Source of the DNA: Pseudomonadota bacterium | GTDB lineage: Bacteria > Pseudomonadota > Alphaproteobacteria > Caulobacterales > Aquidulcibacteraceae | DNA: 17,015 nt | Direction: 5' to 3' | Assembly: GCA_023410295.1 (NCBI GenBank) | Contig: JAEYPY010000122.1 | Coordinates: 1 to 17,015, forward strand | Shown here: in pieces, positions 6,758 to 13,866 of the stretch | How positions within the stretch are numbered: position 1 is the stretch's first letter | Layout of the letters: every line of letters starts with the position of its first letter | Notes under the pieces: model-generated | The model's input: only the letters and a program-made list of their open reading frames with translations | Told to the model about the DNA's origin: nothing | Databases searched by the model: none | Translations under genes and position numbers: made by a program

Positions 6758-7672
6758 ATGGCGCGGGTGGCGGTGCTTCTTGGGGGCTTGAGCCCCGAAC
6801 GGCCTGTGAGCTTGAGCTCCGGCAAGGGCTGCGCCGACGCTTTGCGCCGGCTTGGTCACGACGTGGTTGAGATCGACCCGCAGAATCCCGGCTGGATCGC
6901 CGAACTGCAGGACGTGCGCCCGGACAAGGTGTTCAACGCGCTGCACGGTGAGTGGGGCGAGGATGGGCGCACGCAAGGCGTGCTCGACTATCTGATGCTG
7001 CCCTACACGCACTCCGGCTGCCTGGCTTCGGCTCTGGCGATGGATAAGGACAAGTCGAAGGCCGTGTTTGCTCAGGCGGGTCTGCCGCTCGCGAACGGCA
7101 AGCTGATGCATCGCTTGGAAGCGGCCAAAGCGCATCCGATGGCTACGCCCTATGTGGTCAAGCCAAATGCGCAAGGTTCGTCGGTCGGCATCTTCATCGT
7201 GCGCGAAGGCGCCAACCGCCCACCCGAACAATTGTTCGATCCGGACTGGACCTTTGGCGAAGAGGTGTTGGTCGAGGAATTCATCGATGGCAAAGAGCTG
7301 ACCGTCGCGGTGATGCACGAGCGCGGCGCGCTCGCCGTTACTGAGATTTTGCCGGCTGGCGAGTGGTATGATTTCGACGCGAAGTACGCCGAAGGCGGCT
7401 CGCGTCACGAAGTCCCGGCCAACATACCGCAGACCGTCGCCGATCAGCTGATGCGCGCGGCCGAAGCTGCGCACCACGCGCTCGGCTGCCGCGGCGTGAC
7501 GCGCAGCGATTTTCGCTACGACCCCAAGCGCGACCGCATCGCGCTACTCGAGGTCAACACTCAGCCCGGCATGACGCCGACCTCGCTTGTGCCGGAGCAG
7601 GCCGCGCACATCGGCATGTCATATGACGATCTCGTGGCCTGGATCCTGGAGGATGCGTCATGGCCGCGGTGA
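6758..7672 (+). CDS. ddl: D-alanine--D-alanine ligase
   Basis: This ATP-grasp enzyme joins two D-alanines to make the dipeptide used by MurF in peptidoglycan precursor synthesis. It has 304 residues, normal for DdlB. The ATG at 6758 (MARVAVLLGG) is chosen with GAGG at 6749-6752; the frame is open upstream to 6593, but those 55 residues are not part of the family. Seen: GGLSPERPVSL with Glu14 for D-Ala binding, HGEWGEDG (63-70), KPNAQGSSVG ATP loop (135-144), EEFIDGKELTV (173-183), GVTRSDF (247-252), and LLEVNTQPGMTPTSL with the Mg2+ ligands Glu265 and Asn267. Its end overlaps ftsQ by 13 bases, so translation is likely coupled. Confidence 0.97.
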   Translation: MARVAVLLGGLSPERPVSLSSGKGCADALRRLGHDVVEIDPQNPGWIAELQDVRPDKVFNALHGEWGEDGRTQGVLDYLMLPYTHSGCLASALAMDKDKSKAVFAQAGLPLANGKLMHRLEAAKAHPMATPYVVKPNAQGSSVGIFIVREGANRPPEQLFDPDWTFGEEVLVEEFIDGKELTVAVMHERGALAVTEILPAGEWYDFDAKYAEGGSRHEVPANIPQTVADQLMRAAEAAHHALGCRGVTRSDFRYDPKRDRIALLEVNTQPGMTPTSLVPEQAAHIGMSYDDLVAWILEDASWPR

Positions 7673-8613
7673 GAGCACGTCGCGGACGCGGGGCCGAGCC
7701 GCCGCACCGCGGCAAGCGCCGCCGCACGCCGGCGCCTGTCGTTCCTGATTACGAATCGATGCCGCGCCTGGCGCGCATCAAGCTTTCCGGCGGCCTCAAG
7801 GCCGATGTGCCGGTTACCTCGAAAAGCCTCATGCTCGCGCTGACGGGCGTCGTGCTTTTTCTGGGCGCCGGCATCGCAGGCGCCGCTTGGCTGGGCTCGT
7901 CACTGTTCGATGCACGCGAAGCCGTGGCCGAGAGCGCCGATGGCGCTGCCGCGAACGTGGGCTTCGCCATTGCGGAGATCGACGTTGCCGCCATGCCGAA
8001 CGCACCGGATATCACGCCTGCGCGCGCCGCCGAGGTGCGCGCCGTGATCGTGCCGGAAGGGCGCCAGTCGGTTTTGTCACTCGACCCCGAAGAAGTGCGT
8101 GCGCGTGTCGAGAGTCTCGACTGGGTTGCCTCCGCGCGCGTGCGTCGCCTCTGGCCATCGACACTGAAGGTCGAAGTCGAGCGCCGTCAGGAATATGCGC
8201 TCTGGCAGGAAGACGGCGAAATCTCCGTCATCGATGTCAACGGCGAACGCCTGCTGACCGAACGCGCCGCCGATCATCCCGACCTGCCGCTGGTGGTCGG
8301 CAGCGGCGCCGGCCCCGCGGCGGAGCCGCTGCTGATCGCGCTTGAGAGTCTGCCGGCGGTACGCGCGCGGGTCGAGGCGCTGGTGCGTGTCGGCGATCGG
8401 CGCTGGAACGTCGAACTCGCTTCCGGCGCCACGGTGGCGCTGCCGGAGGAGGGCGCGCCTGAAGCGCTGGCGACACTGGAAAGTCTGCACGGCCGCTATC
8501 GTTTGCTCGACCGCCCCGTGGCCCAGCTCGACATGCGCGTGCCCGGCCGCTTGGCCGTGCGCGTCCATCCGCAACTCGCGGGCGGACCGCGCGCTCTGCT
8601 GGGAGGCGCGTGA
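7660..8613 (+). CDS. ftsQ: Cell division protein FtsQ
   Basis: FtsQ is a bitopic inner-membrane protein that links early and late divisome parts by binding FtsB/FtsL. It has 317 residues. Seen: a basic cytoplasmic N-terminus (about residues 1-55, many Arg/Lys/Pro), one membrane segment (about 57-79), a POTRA domain (about 100-170) starting at VGFAIAEIDV, then the FtsQ beta domain with RLWPSTLKVEVERRQEYALW and DVNGERL. The insertion NAPDITPARAAEVRAVIVPEG within the POTRA domain is somewhat longer than in enterobacteria. The start lies inside the ddl end, with GGAGG at 7648-7652. The stop overlaps the ftsA start (TGATG). Confidence 0.95.
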   Translation: MAAVRARRGRGAEPPHRGKRRRTPAPVVPDYESMPRLARIKLSGGLKADVPVTSKSLMLALTGVVLFLGAGIAGAAWLGSSLFDAREAVAESADGAAANVGFAIAEIDVAAMPNAPDITPARAAEVRAVIVPEGRQSVLSLDPEEVRARVESLDWVASARVRRLWPSTLKVEVERRQEYALWQEDGEISVIDVNGERLLTERAADHPDLPLVVGSGAGPAAEPLLIALESLPAVRARVEALVRVGDRRWNVELASGATVALPEEGAPEALATLESLHGRYRLLDRPVAQLDMRVPGRLAVRVHPQLAGGPRALLGGA

Positions 8614-9944
8614 TGGCCGCTCAGCCAAGGACGTTTGACGACGCCGTCGACGACGACGTCCTCGAACTGCGCCCGCAAGCGCCGCTGGTGGCTGCGCTCG
8701 ATGTCGGCGTTTCGAAAACCGTCTGCCTCGCCGCGCGCCGCGATCCGGTGCTTGATCTGCATCCGGAGCGGCCGCTGCGCGTGCTTGGCGTCGGTCGCCA
8801 GACCGCGCCGGCGATCGCCTCCGGCAAGCCAGCCGATTTCGACGCCTGCGCCCGCGCCATCGAAGTGGCCATCAACGAAGCCGCCGCTATGGCTGGCGCC
8901 CCGATCTCGCGCGTCGTCGCGGCGTACTCCGGCCCTGGCATCAGCTCGCGCATACTGCGCGGCGCCGCGCGCATTCGTGGCCCGGTGGTCACCGCGCGCG
9001 ATGTCGAGCAGGCGCTTACGGCCGCCATGCAGGCGATGCCGACGCCGCAACTCTCCATCCTGCACATCGAACCACTGCGCTATTCCATCGATGACGGCGA
9101 AGGCATCCCCGATCCGCATGGGTTTCCGGGCAAAATGCTCGCGGTCGATGCGTGCATCGTCACCGCGCCGACCGAAGCTGTGAATGCGCTCAAGGCCTGC
9201 ATCCGCCAAGCGGGCGCGGAGGTCGAAGAGATCATCGCTGCGCCGAAAGCGGCCGGCATCGCCGCGCTGACGCCGGACGAGCGGGAAGATGGCGCGCTCC
9301 TGATCGATCTCGGCGCCGGCTGCACCGGCATCGCCGCATTCGCCGCCGAAGGACTCGTGCACTGCGAAACCATTCAAGCCGGCGGCGTGCGTCTGACGCG
9401 CGATCTTGCGGCGCGGCTGCAAACCACCTTCGCCGCCGCCGAGCGCGTGAAGCTGCATTTCGGCGCCGTCGCCGATGCGTGCGATCCGCGCGAAGCAGTG
9501 CAGGCGCCGAAGCTTGGCATGGACGGCCGGCTCGAAGCGTCAACAGCGTTGCGTGGCACGATCGCCGAAACCCTCTCGCCGCGCCTGGCTGAAATTCTGC
9601 TGACGGCGCGCGAGCGCCTTTCGCGCGCCGGCTTCGGCGGCGCCAACGGCCCGCAACGCGCGGTGCTGGTTGGCGGCGGCGCGCAGATTCCCGGTATTCG
9701 CGATCTCGCCGCTGAAGTGCTCGGCATGCCGGTGCGGCTCGGCCGCCCATTCGAGCTTTGTGGCTTTGATCAGGGCGATGTCGGCCCGGCCTATGCGGCC
9801 CCAGCGGGCCTCCTGCGCCACCGCCTCGACGAGCCGGCGCTCGGACTCGTCGACGACGGCTTCCAGCCCACGCTGGCCCATGCCACCGCCGCGGTGCGCA
9901 ACAGCGTGCATGGCATGTGGAACTGGCTGCGCGAGAACTTCTGA
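8613..9944 (+). CDS. ftsA: Cell division protein FtsA
   Basis: FtsA is an actin-like ATPase that tethers FtsZ filaments to the inner membrane and recruits later divisome proteins. It has 443 residues from the ATG at 8613, which shares its A with the ftsQ TGA and follows GGAGG at 8602-8606; a GTG at 8610 is a less likely alternative. Seen: LDVGVSKT (phosphate 1, about 29-36), the inserted 1C domain around residues 100-190, LIDLGAGCTGIAAF (phosphate 2), LVGGGAQIPGI (adenosine site), and a C-terminal amphipathic helix VHGMWNWLRENF that is the membrane-targeting sequence. FtsZ does not follow directly, as it usually does; a convergent methyltransferase gene ends three bases further on. Confidence 0.96.
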   Translation: MAAQPRTFDDAVDDDVLELRPQAPLVAALDVGVSKTVCLAARRDPVLDLHPERPLRVLGVGRQTAPAIASGKPADFDACARAIEVAINEAAAMAGAPISRVVAAYSGPGISSRILRGAARIRGPVVTARDVEQALTAAMQAMPTPQLSILHIEPLRYSIDDGEGIPDPHGFPGKMLAVDACIVTAPTEAVNALKACIRQAGAEVEEIIAAPKAAGIAALTPDEREDGALLIDLGAGCTGIAAFAAEGLVHCETIQAGGVRLTRDLAARLQTTFAAAERVKLHFGAVADACDPREAVQAPKLGMDGRLEASTALRGTIAETLSPRLAEILLTARERLSRAGFGGANGPQRAVLVGGGAQIPGIRDLAAEVLGMPVRLGRPFELCGFDQGDVGPAYAAPAGLLRHRLDEPALGLVDDGFQPTLAHATAAVRNSVHGMWNWLRENF

Positions 9945-9947
9945 GCG

Positions 9948-10832
9948 TTAGAGCGGCTTTTCCGCGATCATCGTGATGCCCATCAGCGCGCGGGTGACGC
10001 GGCTGCGGCAGATCGCCGTGTGCAGTGGGCGCGGCACGCGCGCGAACGCGCTTTCCAGTGCCAGCGCGATCTTCTTTGGCAAGCCGAAGAACCGGTGCGC
10101 CTGCGGCGCGACGACGACGCGCGTCTTTACGAAGCCGGCGTCGCGAAAAATGTGATCGAGTTCCGCGTAGCAGTATTCGCGCATGTGCGTTCCATGCGCC
10201 ACTTCATCGAAATAGCGTGACACATCGTGCGGGCCGGTGACGCGGTTCGGCGTGCGGCACATGTAAACCCCGCCCGGCTTCAGCACCCGATAGAGTTCGC
10301 GTAGCTGCTCCACTGCGTCTTCCGGATGCAAATGCTCCATCAGCTGGTTGGAGTAGATGAAGGAGACGCTGTCGGAGGCGAGCGGCACTTGCACGCCGCT
10401 GGTTTTCACAAACTCGAAGTTGCTCGCCTCGACCGCCATCGGCGCGAGCTTGTCGCTGACATCGAGCACGATAGATTTCGCCACGTGCGGCGCCATCAGC
10501 AGCGCCACCTTGCAGTCGCCGCCGCCCACATCGAGGAAAACATCGTCGGGCCCGGTGTAGCGCCGGATTAATTTGGCTTGCCGCTCACAGTAGCGCCGCT
10601 TGCGCTCGCGTGCGGCTTTGGTGTCGCCGGTGCGGCGGGGATGGTCGGGCAGTTCGCCGACGAGCGTATCGTAGAGATCGTTGTAGAGCCCGCTCTCGCG
10701 CTGTTGCCGCGTAGAGGTGCGCAGCTCGTCGGCGAGACGCCGCTCAAGCTGGTAGTGCGCTAGAATGCGCTCGCCGCTTCGGCCATCAGCATAGATGGCC
10801 GCGATCTTTCGGTAATCAGGCCGAAGATGCAT
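9948..10832 (-). CDS. Class I SAM-dependent methyltransferase
   Basis: This is a 294-residue protein from the ATG at 10832 (MHLRPDY). An in-frame ATG at 10877 would add 15 Gly/Trp-rich residues; it lies only nine bases after a perfect TATAAT, so it could only work as a leaderless start. Seen: about 95 N-terminal charged, helical residues, then motif I LDVGGGDCKVA (100-110), an acidic residue closing the second strand (IVLDVS, 121-126), YSNQLMEHLHPEDAVEQLRELYRVLKPGGVYMC (post I to motif III region) and TPNRVTGPHDVSRYF. This is the methyltransferase 11/UbiE-like fold; relatives methylate glycans or small molecules. The substrate is unknown. It lies opposite in strand to the division genes, between ftsA and pcm. 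Confidence 0.88.
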   Translation of the reverse strand: MHLRPDYRKIAAIYADGRSGERILAHYQLERRLADELRTSTRQQRESGLYNDLYDTLVGELPDHPRRTGDTKAARERKRRYCERQAKLIRRYTGPDDVFLDVGGGDCKVALLMAPHVAKSIVLDVSDKLAPMAVEASNFEFVKTSGVQVPLASDSVSFIYSNQLMEHLHPEDAVEQLRELYRVLKPGGVYMCRTPNRVTGPHDVSRYFDEVAHGTHMREYCYAELDHIFRDAGFVKTRVVVAPQAHRFFGLPKKIALALESAFARVPRPLHTAICRSRVTRALMGITMIAEKPL

Positions 10833-10886
10833 CCACCCCCCGCGGGCAAGCCCACCCCATGACACGCCCCAATCCATTATTGCAGG

Positions 10887-10892
10887 ATTATA
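10887..10892 (-). promoter_or_regulatory. -10 element TATAAT for the methyltransferase gene
   Basis: A perfect TATAAT on the minus strand stands out in a GC-rich gap. The best -35 is a weak TTTAGG 16 bases upstream. Transcription would begin near 10880, giving a leader of about 48 bases for the start at 10832. Confidence 0.45.
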
Positions 10893-10996
10893 TAGCTGCC
10901 GCGCGGCGCCTAAACGGAACGTCGGGCGGGCGTACCGCGCGTTACGCCTTCACCAGCCGCGCGAGGTGTTTACCGTGAACTGGGTGCAGGCTCTCC

Positions 10997-11021
10997 GGAA
11001 CAGGCCCGCGCGAGGCGTGTT
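10997..11021 (+). promoter_or_regulatory. EcfG-like promoter before the first small gene
   Basis: GGAAC (10997-11001), sixteen bases, then TGTT (11018-11021). The alphaproteobacterial general stress sigma factor EcfG recognises GGAAC-N16/17-CGTT, so one base differs. Transcription would start close to 11028, which leaves almost no leader for the ATG at 11031 but would suit the in-frame ATG at 11055 with its own AAGG. Confidence 0.35.
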
Positions 11022-11030
11022 CAAGGAACC

Positions 11031-11252
11031 ATGAGCGACAAAGACAAGGTCGACATGGACACGCCGAACGGCCGTACCTCCGTGCCGGCCGCTACGCATA
11101 GGTTGCGCGGCGCCGATCGCAGCGGGCTCGGCGAAAAGGGCTGGGCTGAAGTGCCCAATGACCGCATCGGCCACCCGGCTGACACGAACGTGCCAGAAGA
11201 ATATTACGAGCCGGCATCAGAATTTGAGCAGCCGGAAGACAGGCCTCTTTGA
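11031..11252 (+). CDS. Small hydrophilic protein of unknown function
   Basis: The reading frame encodes 73 residues from the ATG at 11031 with AAGGA at 11023-11027 (short spacing). An alternative start at 11055 (MDTPNG) would give 65 residues, with AAGG at 11046-11049. The protein is charged and low in hydrophobic residues, with no signal peptide or membrane segment, and ends in an acidic, proline-containing tail (PEEYYEPASEFEQPEDRPL). It is probably largely disordered. I do not recognise the family. It lies 54 bases before a second small gene of similar character and in the same orientation as pcm. Confidence 0.55.
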   Translation: MSDKDKVDMDTPNGRTSVPAATHRLRGADRSGLGEKGWAEVPNDRIGHPADTNVPEEYYEPASEFEQPEDRPL

Positions 11253-11261
11253 GCCAAAGCG

Positions 11262-11286
11262 CGAACTGGCCGACGGGCGGTGCGTT
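11262..11286 (+). promoter_or_regulatory. EcfG-like promoter before the second small gene
   Basis: CGAAC (11262-11266), sixteen bases, then CGTT (11283-11286): eight of nine defined bases of the EcfG consensus GGAAC-N16-CGTT. A start near 11293 would give a short leader containing the GAAGGAG ribosome binding site of the gene at 11307. Confidence 0.4.
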
Positions 11287-11306
11287 GGCCTCTGAAGGAG
11301 AGCGCC

Positions 11307-11540
11307 ATGACAAAGACGAAGCCGCACAGCCAAGGGCCACGCACGCAAGAACAGCGTGATCGCGAACTGCAACGCAAAGACGACATGCCGCGCCGCGACG
11401 CCGATGGCGACATCGCCAACGATGACGTTTCCCGCGATGCACAGCACCTCGACCGCGACGCGCGCCAGTCGGAATTTCCGGTCAGCCGCGGCGGCATGAA
11501 CCAGGAGAGCCGTCAGCACAATAAGCCGGCGCCGGACTAA
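11307..11540 (+). CDS. Small Gln/Arg/Asp-rich protein of unknown function
   Basis: This is a 77-residue protein. The start at 11307 has a strong GAAGGAG at 11294-11300; an upstream in-frame ATG at 11280 lies before this site and is not used. The product is very polar (QEQRDRELQRKDD, then RDADGDIANDD, and a Gln/Asn-rich end), with no cysteine, signal peptide or membrane segment, and is probably disordered. I do not recognise it. It resembles in character the small hydrophilic proteins often seen in alphaproteobacterial general-stress regulons, which agrees with the EcfG-like element in front, but that is inference. pcm follows after 20 bases and is likely co-transcribed. Confidence 0.65.
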   Translation: MTKTKPHSQGPRTQEQRDRELQRKDDMPRRDADGDIANDDVSRDAQHLDRDARQSEFPVSRGGMNQESRQHNKPAPD

Positions 11541-11560
11541 GCGTCGGGAGGGAGGCGTTC

Positions 11561-12238
11561 ATGACCAGCTATGCAGCCGATCGTCAGCGGATGGTGCAGG
11601 TGCAGATCGCCGCGCGCGGCGTGCGCGACGAAGCGGTGCTCAGAGCTATGGGCGAGGTGCCGCGCGAGCGCTTCGTTCCGGATGAATATCTCCGCTACTC
11701 CTATGACGATTGTCCGCTGCCGATCGCGTCCGGCCAGACCATCTCTCAGCCCTTCATCGTCGCCGCCATGATCGAAGCGGCGGAAGTGAAGCCGACCGAC
11801 CGCGTGTTGGAGATCGGCGCCGGGTCTGGCTATGCCGCGGCGGTACTCAGCCGGATCGCCAGAAACGTCATCGCCATCGAACGGCACGAGGGACTTGCCG
11901 ACGCGGGTGCGCAACGCATGCGCGAGCTTGGGTATGATAATGTCCAGGTGATCTGTGCTGACGGTAGCCAGGGTTGGCTTGAGTCCGCGCCCTACGACGC
12001 CATCATCGCCTCCGCGGGCGCACCCGCCATCCCCCAGGCGCTGAAGGAACAACTCGATCTCGGCGGTCGGCTGGTCATCCCTGTCGGCGCCGCGGAAGAG
12101 GGGCAGCGCCTCATCAAGCTCCGACGCGAGAGCGCGACGACGCTGATCGAAGAGGATCTGGGCGGCGTCGCCTTCGTGCCGATGATTGGTGTTCAGGGGT
12201 GGCGTGAAGAGGACGGGCGGCTTTATCGGACGCACTGA
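11561..12238 (+). CDS. pcm: Protein-L-isoaspartate O-methyltransferase
   Basis: This enzyme uses SAM to methylate L-isoaspartyl residues that arise by damage of Asn/Asp in proteins, starting their repair. It has 225 residues, the usual length. Seen: RMVQVQIAARGVRDEAVLRAM N-terminal helices, RERFVP, the diagnostic ASGQTISQPFIVA (about 56-68), SAM motif I VLEIGAGSGY (82-91), the acidic ligand in AIERHE, YDAIIASAG and LDLGGRLVIPVG. A GGAGGGAGG ribosome binding site precedes the ATG at 11561. In many proteobacteria pcm sits beside surE and tat genes; here it is between ftsA and ftsZ, just after two small hydrophilic genes, which suggests a stress operon. Confidence 0.95.
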   Translation: MTSYAADRQRMVQVQIAARGVRDEAVLRAMGEVPRERFVPDEYLRYSYDDCPLPIASGQTISQPFIVAAMIEAAEVKPTDRVLEIGAGSGYAAAVLSRIARNVIAIERHEGLADAGAQRMRELGYDNVQVICADGSQGWLESAPYDAIIASAGAPAIPQALKEQLDLGGRLVIPVGAAEEGQRLIKLRRESATTLIEEDLGGVAFVPMIGVQGWREEDGRLYRTH

Positions 12239-12243
12239 ATCAG

Positions 12244-12269
12244 CAGCGGTATTCCAGAACCCACCGCTG
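12244..12269 (+). terminator. Hairpin after pcm (weak terminator candidate)
   Basis: CAGCGGT (12244-12250) and ACCGCTG (12263-12269) form a perfect seven-base-pair stem with a 12-base loop, six bases past the pcm stop. There is no T tract after it, so it may be a 3'-end structure or a Rho-dependent stop rather than a strong intrinsic terminator. It separates pcm from the ftsZ promoter region. Confidence 0.35.
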
Positions 12270-12304
12270 TTCCGCCGCAAAAGCGCCGCGTCTGTTTCGA
12301 AGGA

Positions 12305-12370
12305 TTAACAAATACTTCAGCGCGCCTGCCGAGAACCTATATGGCGCGTGCGTGCGGGTCTGGGCGAATC
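12305..12370 (+). promoter_or_regulatory. ftsZ control region: CtrA-like box, putative promoter and GANTC site
   Basis: TTAA-N7-TTCA (12305-12319) matches the CtrA consensus TTAA-N7-TTAA at seven of eight bases with exact spacing. TTCAGC (12316-12321) and TATATG (12339-12344), 17 bases apart, are a possible -35/-10 pair overlapped by that box. GAATC at 12366-12370 is a GANTC site, the CcrM methylation target read by GcrA. In Caulobacter crescentus ftsZ is repressed by CtrA and activated through CcrM/GcrA, so both signs in this place are meaningful. Confidence 0.5.
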
Positions 12371-12398
12371 GTGGGAACGATCCCATCTGGAGCGGGAA

Positions 12399-13751
12399 AT
12401 GAGCCAGTATAGCGCGCCGACCGTTCACGACCTGAAACCGCGCATCGTGGTGTTCGGCGTCGGCGGCGCCGGCGGCAATGCGGTCAACAACATGATCGAT
12501 GCGCGCCTGCAGGGCGTTGAGTTCGTCGTCGCCAACACCGACGCGCAGGCGCTGACGCGCGCGAAGACGCCGAACCGGCTGCAACTTGGTCATTCGATCA
12601 CCGAGGGCCTCGGCGCCGGCGCGCGTCCGGAGGTCGGCCAGGCCTCGGCGCAGGAGAGCCAGCCCGAAATCATCGAGTTCCTGGAAGGCGCGCACATGGT
12701 GTTCGTCGCCGCCGGCATGGGCGGCGGCACCGGCCCGGGCGCGGCGCCGGTGATTGCGCGTACGGCGCGCGAGCGCGGCATACTGACGATCGCGGTGGTG
12801 ACGAAGCCGTTCCACTTCGAGGGCCAGCGTCGCATGCAGATCGCCGAGACCGGCATCCAGGAGCTGCGCAAGCACGTCGACACGCTGATCGTCATCCCGA
12901 ACCAGAATCTCTTCCGCGTCGCCAACGAACGCACCACGTTCGCCGAAGCCTTCCAACTCGCCGATCAGGTGCTCTATTCCGGCGTGCGCGGCGTCACCGA
13001 TCTCATGGTGATGCCGGGCCTCATCAATCTCGATTTCGCCGACGTCCGCACCGTGATGGCTGAGATGGGCACGGCGATGATGGGCACAGGCGAGGGCGCC
13101 GGCCCCAACCGCGCGCTCGATGCGGCGCACGGCGCCATGGCCAACCCGCTCTTGGACATCGTCTCGATGCGCGGCGCCAAGGGCGTCTTGATCAACATCA
13201 CCGGCGGCTTCGACATGACGCTCTACGAGGTCGATCAGGCCGCCAATGAAATACGCGCCGAAGTCGACGCCAACGCCAACATCATTCTCGGCTCGACCTT
13301 CGATGAACAGCTCGAAGGCCGCATGCGCGTTTCGGTCGTCGCCACTGGTATTGATGACGAGGCCATCGTCACGCAGCAGACCGTGGTCGAACCGGCGCGC
13401 CGCGCCACCGAAGCGCCGCCGCGCCGTCCGGTGGTGCCGCCGCGCGCGCCGGAGCCTGCGCCGCTCGCAACGCCCACTCCGGCGCCTATGCGCGAGACTT
13501 TTGAAGAGCCGCGTCCGCGCTTCGCCAACGACGTCGAACCTGAGCGCCGCGAACAGCGGGGCGGCTTCAACCTGTTCGGCTGGAAAAAGGAAACGCGCGA
13601 CGAGCCGCCGCTCAGCGATTTCGGGACGCTGCCGGAAGCGGAAGACGATCTGCCCCAGCCGCCGACGCGCGACGAACGCGTGCACGATCCAGCGCTCGAT
13701 GAAGAGCTGGAAATCCCGGCCTTCCTCCGCCGCCAGATGAACCCGCGCTAG
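12399..13751 (+). CDS. ftsZ: Cell division protein FtsZ
   Basis: FtsZ is a tubulin-like GTPase that forms the cytokinetic ring. It has 450 residues from the ATG at 12399, with GGAG at 12389-12392; the frame is open to 12348 but those residues are not family-like. Seen: GVGGAGGNAVNNMI (T1 loop, 20-33), ANTDAQAL (T2/T3), AAGMGGGTGPGAAP (T4 loop, 104-117), NERTTFAEAF, MPGLINLDFADV with the catalytic T7 loop, a Pro/Arg-rich linker of about 95 residues, and the C-terminal peptide EIPAFLRRQ that binds FtsA and other partners. The signature loop normally reads GGGTGTG; here residue 113 is Pro (codon CCG). All other signature positions look intact. Confidence 0.96.
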   Translation: MSQYSAPTVHDLKPRIVVFGVGGAGGNAVNNMIDARLQGVEFVVANTDAQALTRAKTPNRLQLGHSITEGLGAGARPEVGQASAQESQPEIIEFLEGAHMVFVAAGMGGGTGPGAAPVIARTARERGILTIAVVTKPFHFEGQRRMQIAETGIQELRKHVDTLIVIPNQNLFRVANERTTFAEAFQLADQVLYSGVRGVTDLMVMPGLINLDFADVRTVMAEMGTAMMGTGEGAGPNRALDAAHGAMANPLLDIVSMRGAKGVLINITGGFDMTLYEVDQAANEIRAEVDANANIILGSTFDEQLEGRMRVSVVATGIDDEAIVTQQTVVEPARRATEAPPRRPVVPPRAPEPAPLATPTPAPMRETFEEPRPRFANDVEPERREQRGGFNLFGWKKETRDEPPLSDFGTLPEAEDDLPQPPTRDERVHDPALDEELEIPAFLRRQMNPR

Positions 13752-13757
13752 CGCGGG
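13742..13757 (+). terminator. Palindrome over the ftsZ stop codon
   Basis: A perfect 16-base palindrome (CCCGCGCTAGCGCGGG) contains the TAG stop and is followed by CGTTT. It can fold into a six-base-pair stem with a CTAG loop. The T tract is only three bases, so termination would be weak; the structure may also protect the mRNA 3' end. Confidence 0.4.
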
Positions 13758-13866
13758 CGTTTAGAACCATCAAGGCAAACCCCGTTCGTCCGCGCCACCA
13801 GGCTATTCGGCGCTTTGCCGTAGCCACCCGAACGCGACCGGGGCACCTCCGGTAGAACGGGAGAGG

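Noticed and set aside
8496..9458. 320-residue minus-strand ORF across ftsA
   Set aside because: Composition is Arg/Gly/Asp/His-rich as expected for antisense frames in GC-rich DNA, and it lies fully over ftsQ/ftsA.
9951..9975. GCGG-CTTTT-CCGC hairpin as terminator after ftsA
   Set aside because: The stem is four base pairs, lacks a T tract and lies inside the methyltransferase coding region.
10916..10943. GGAAC followed by CGTT, as an EcfG promoter
   Set aside because: The spacing is 19 bases, outside the 16-17 expected for EcfG promoters, and it is about 90 bases from the first small gene.
12240..13685. 481-residue minus-strand ORF across ftsZ
   Set aside because: It is long only because stop codons are rare in this frame; the plus strand encodes a full FtsZ and the minus frame has His/Arg-rich, motif-free sequence.
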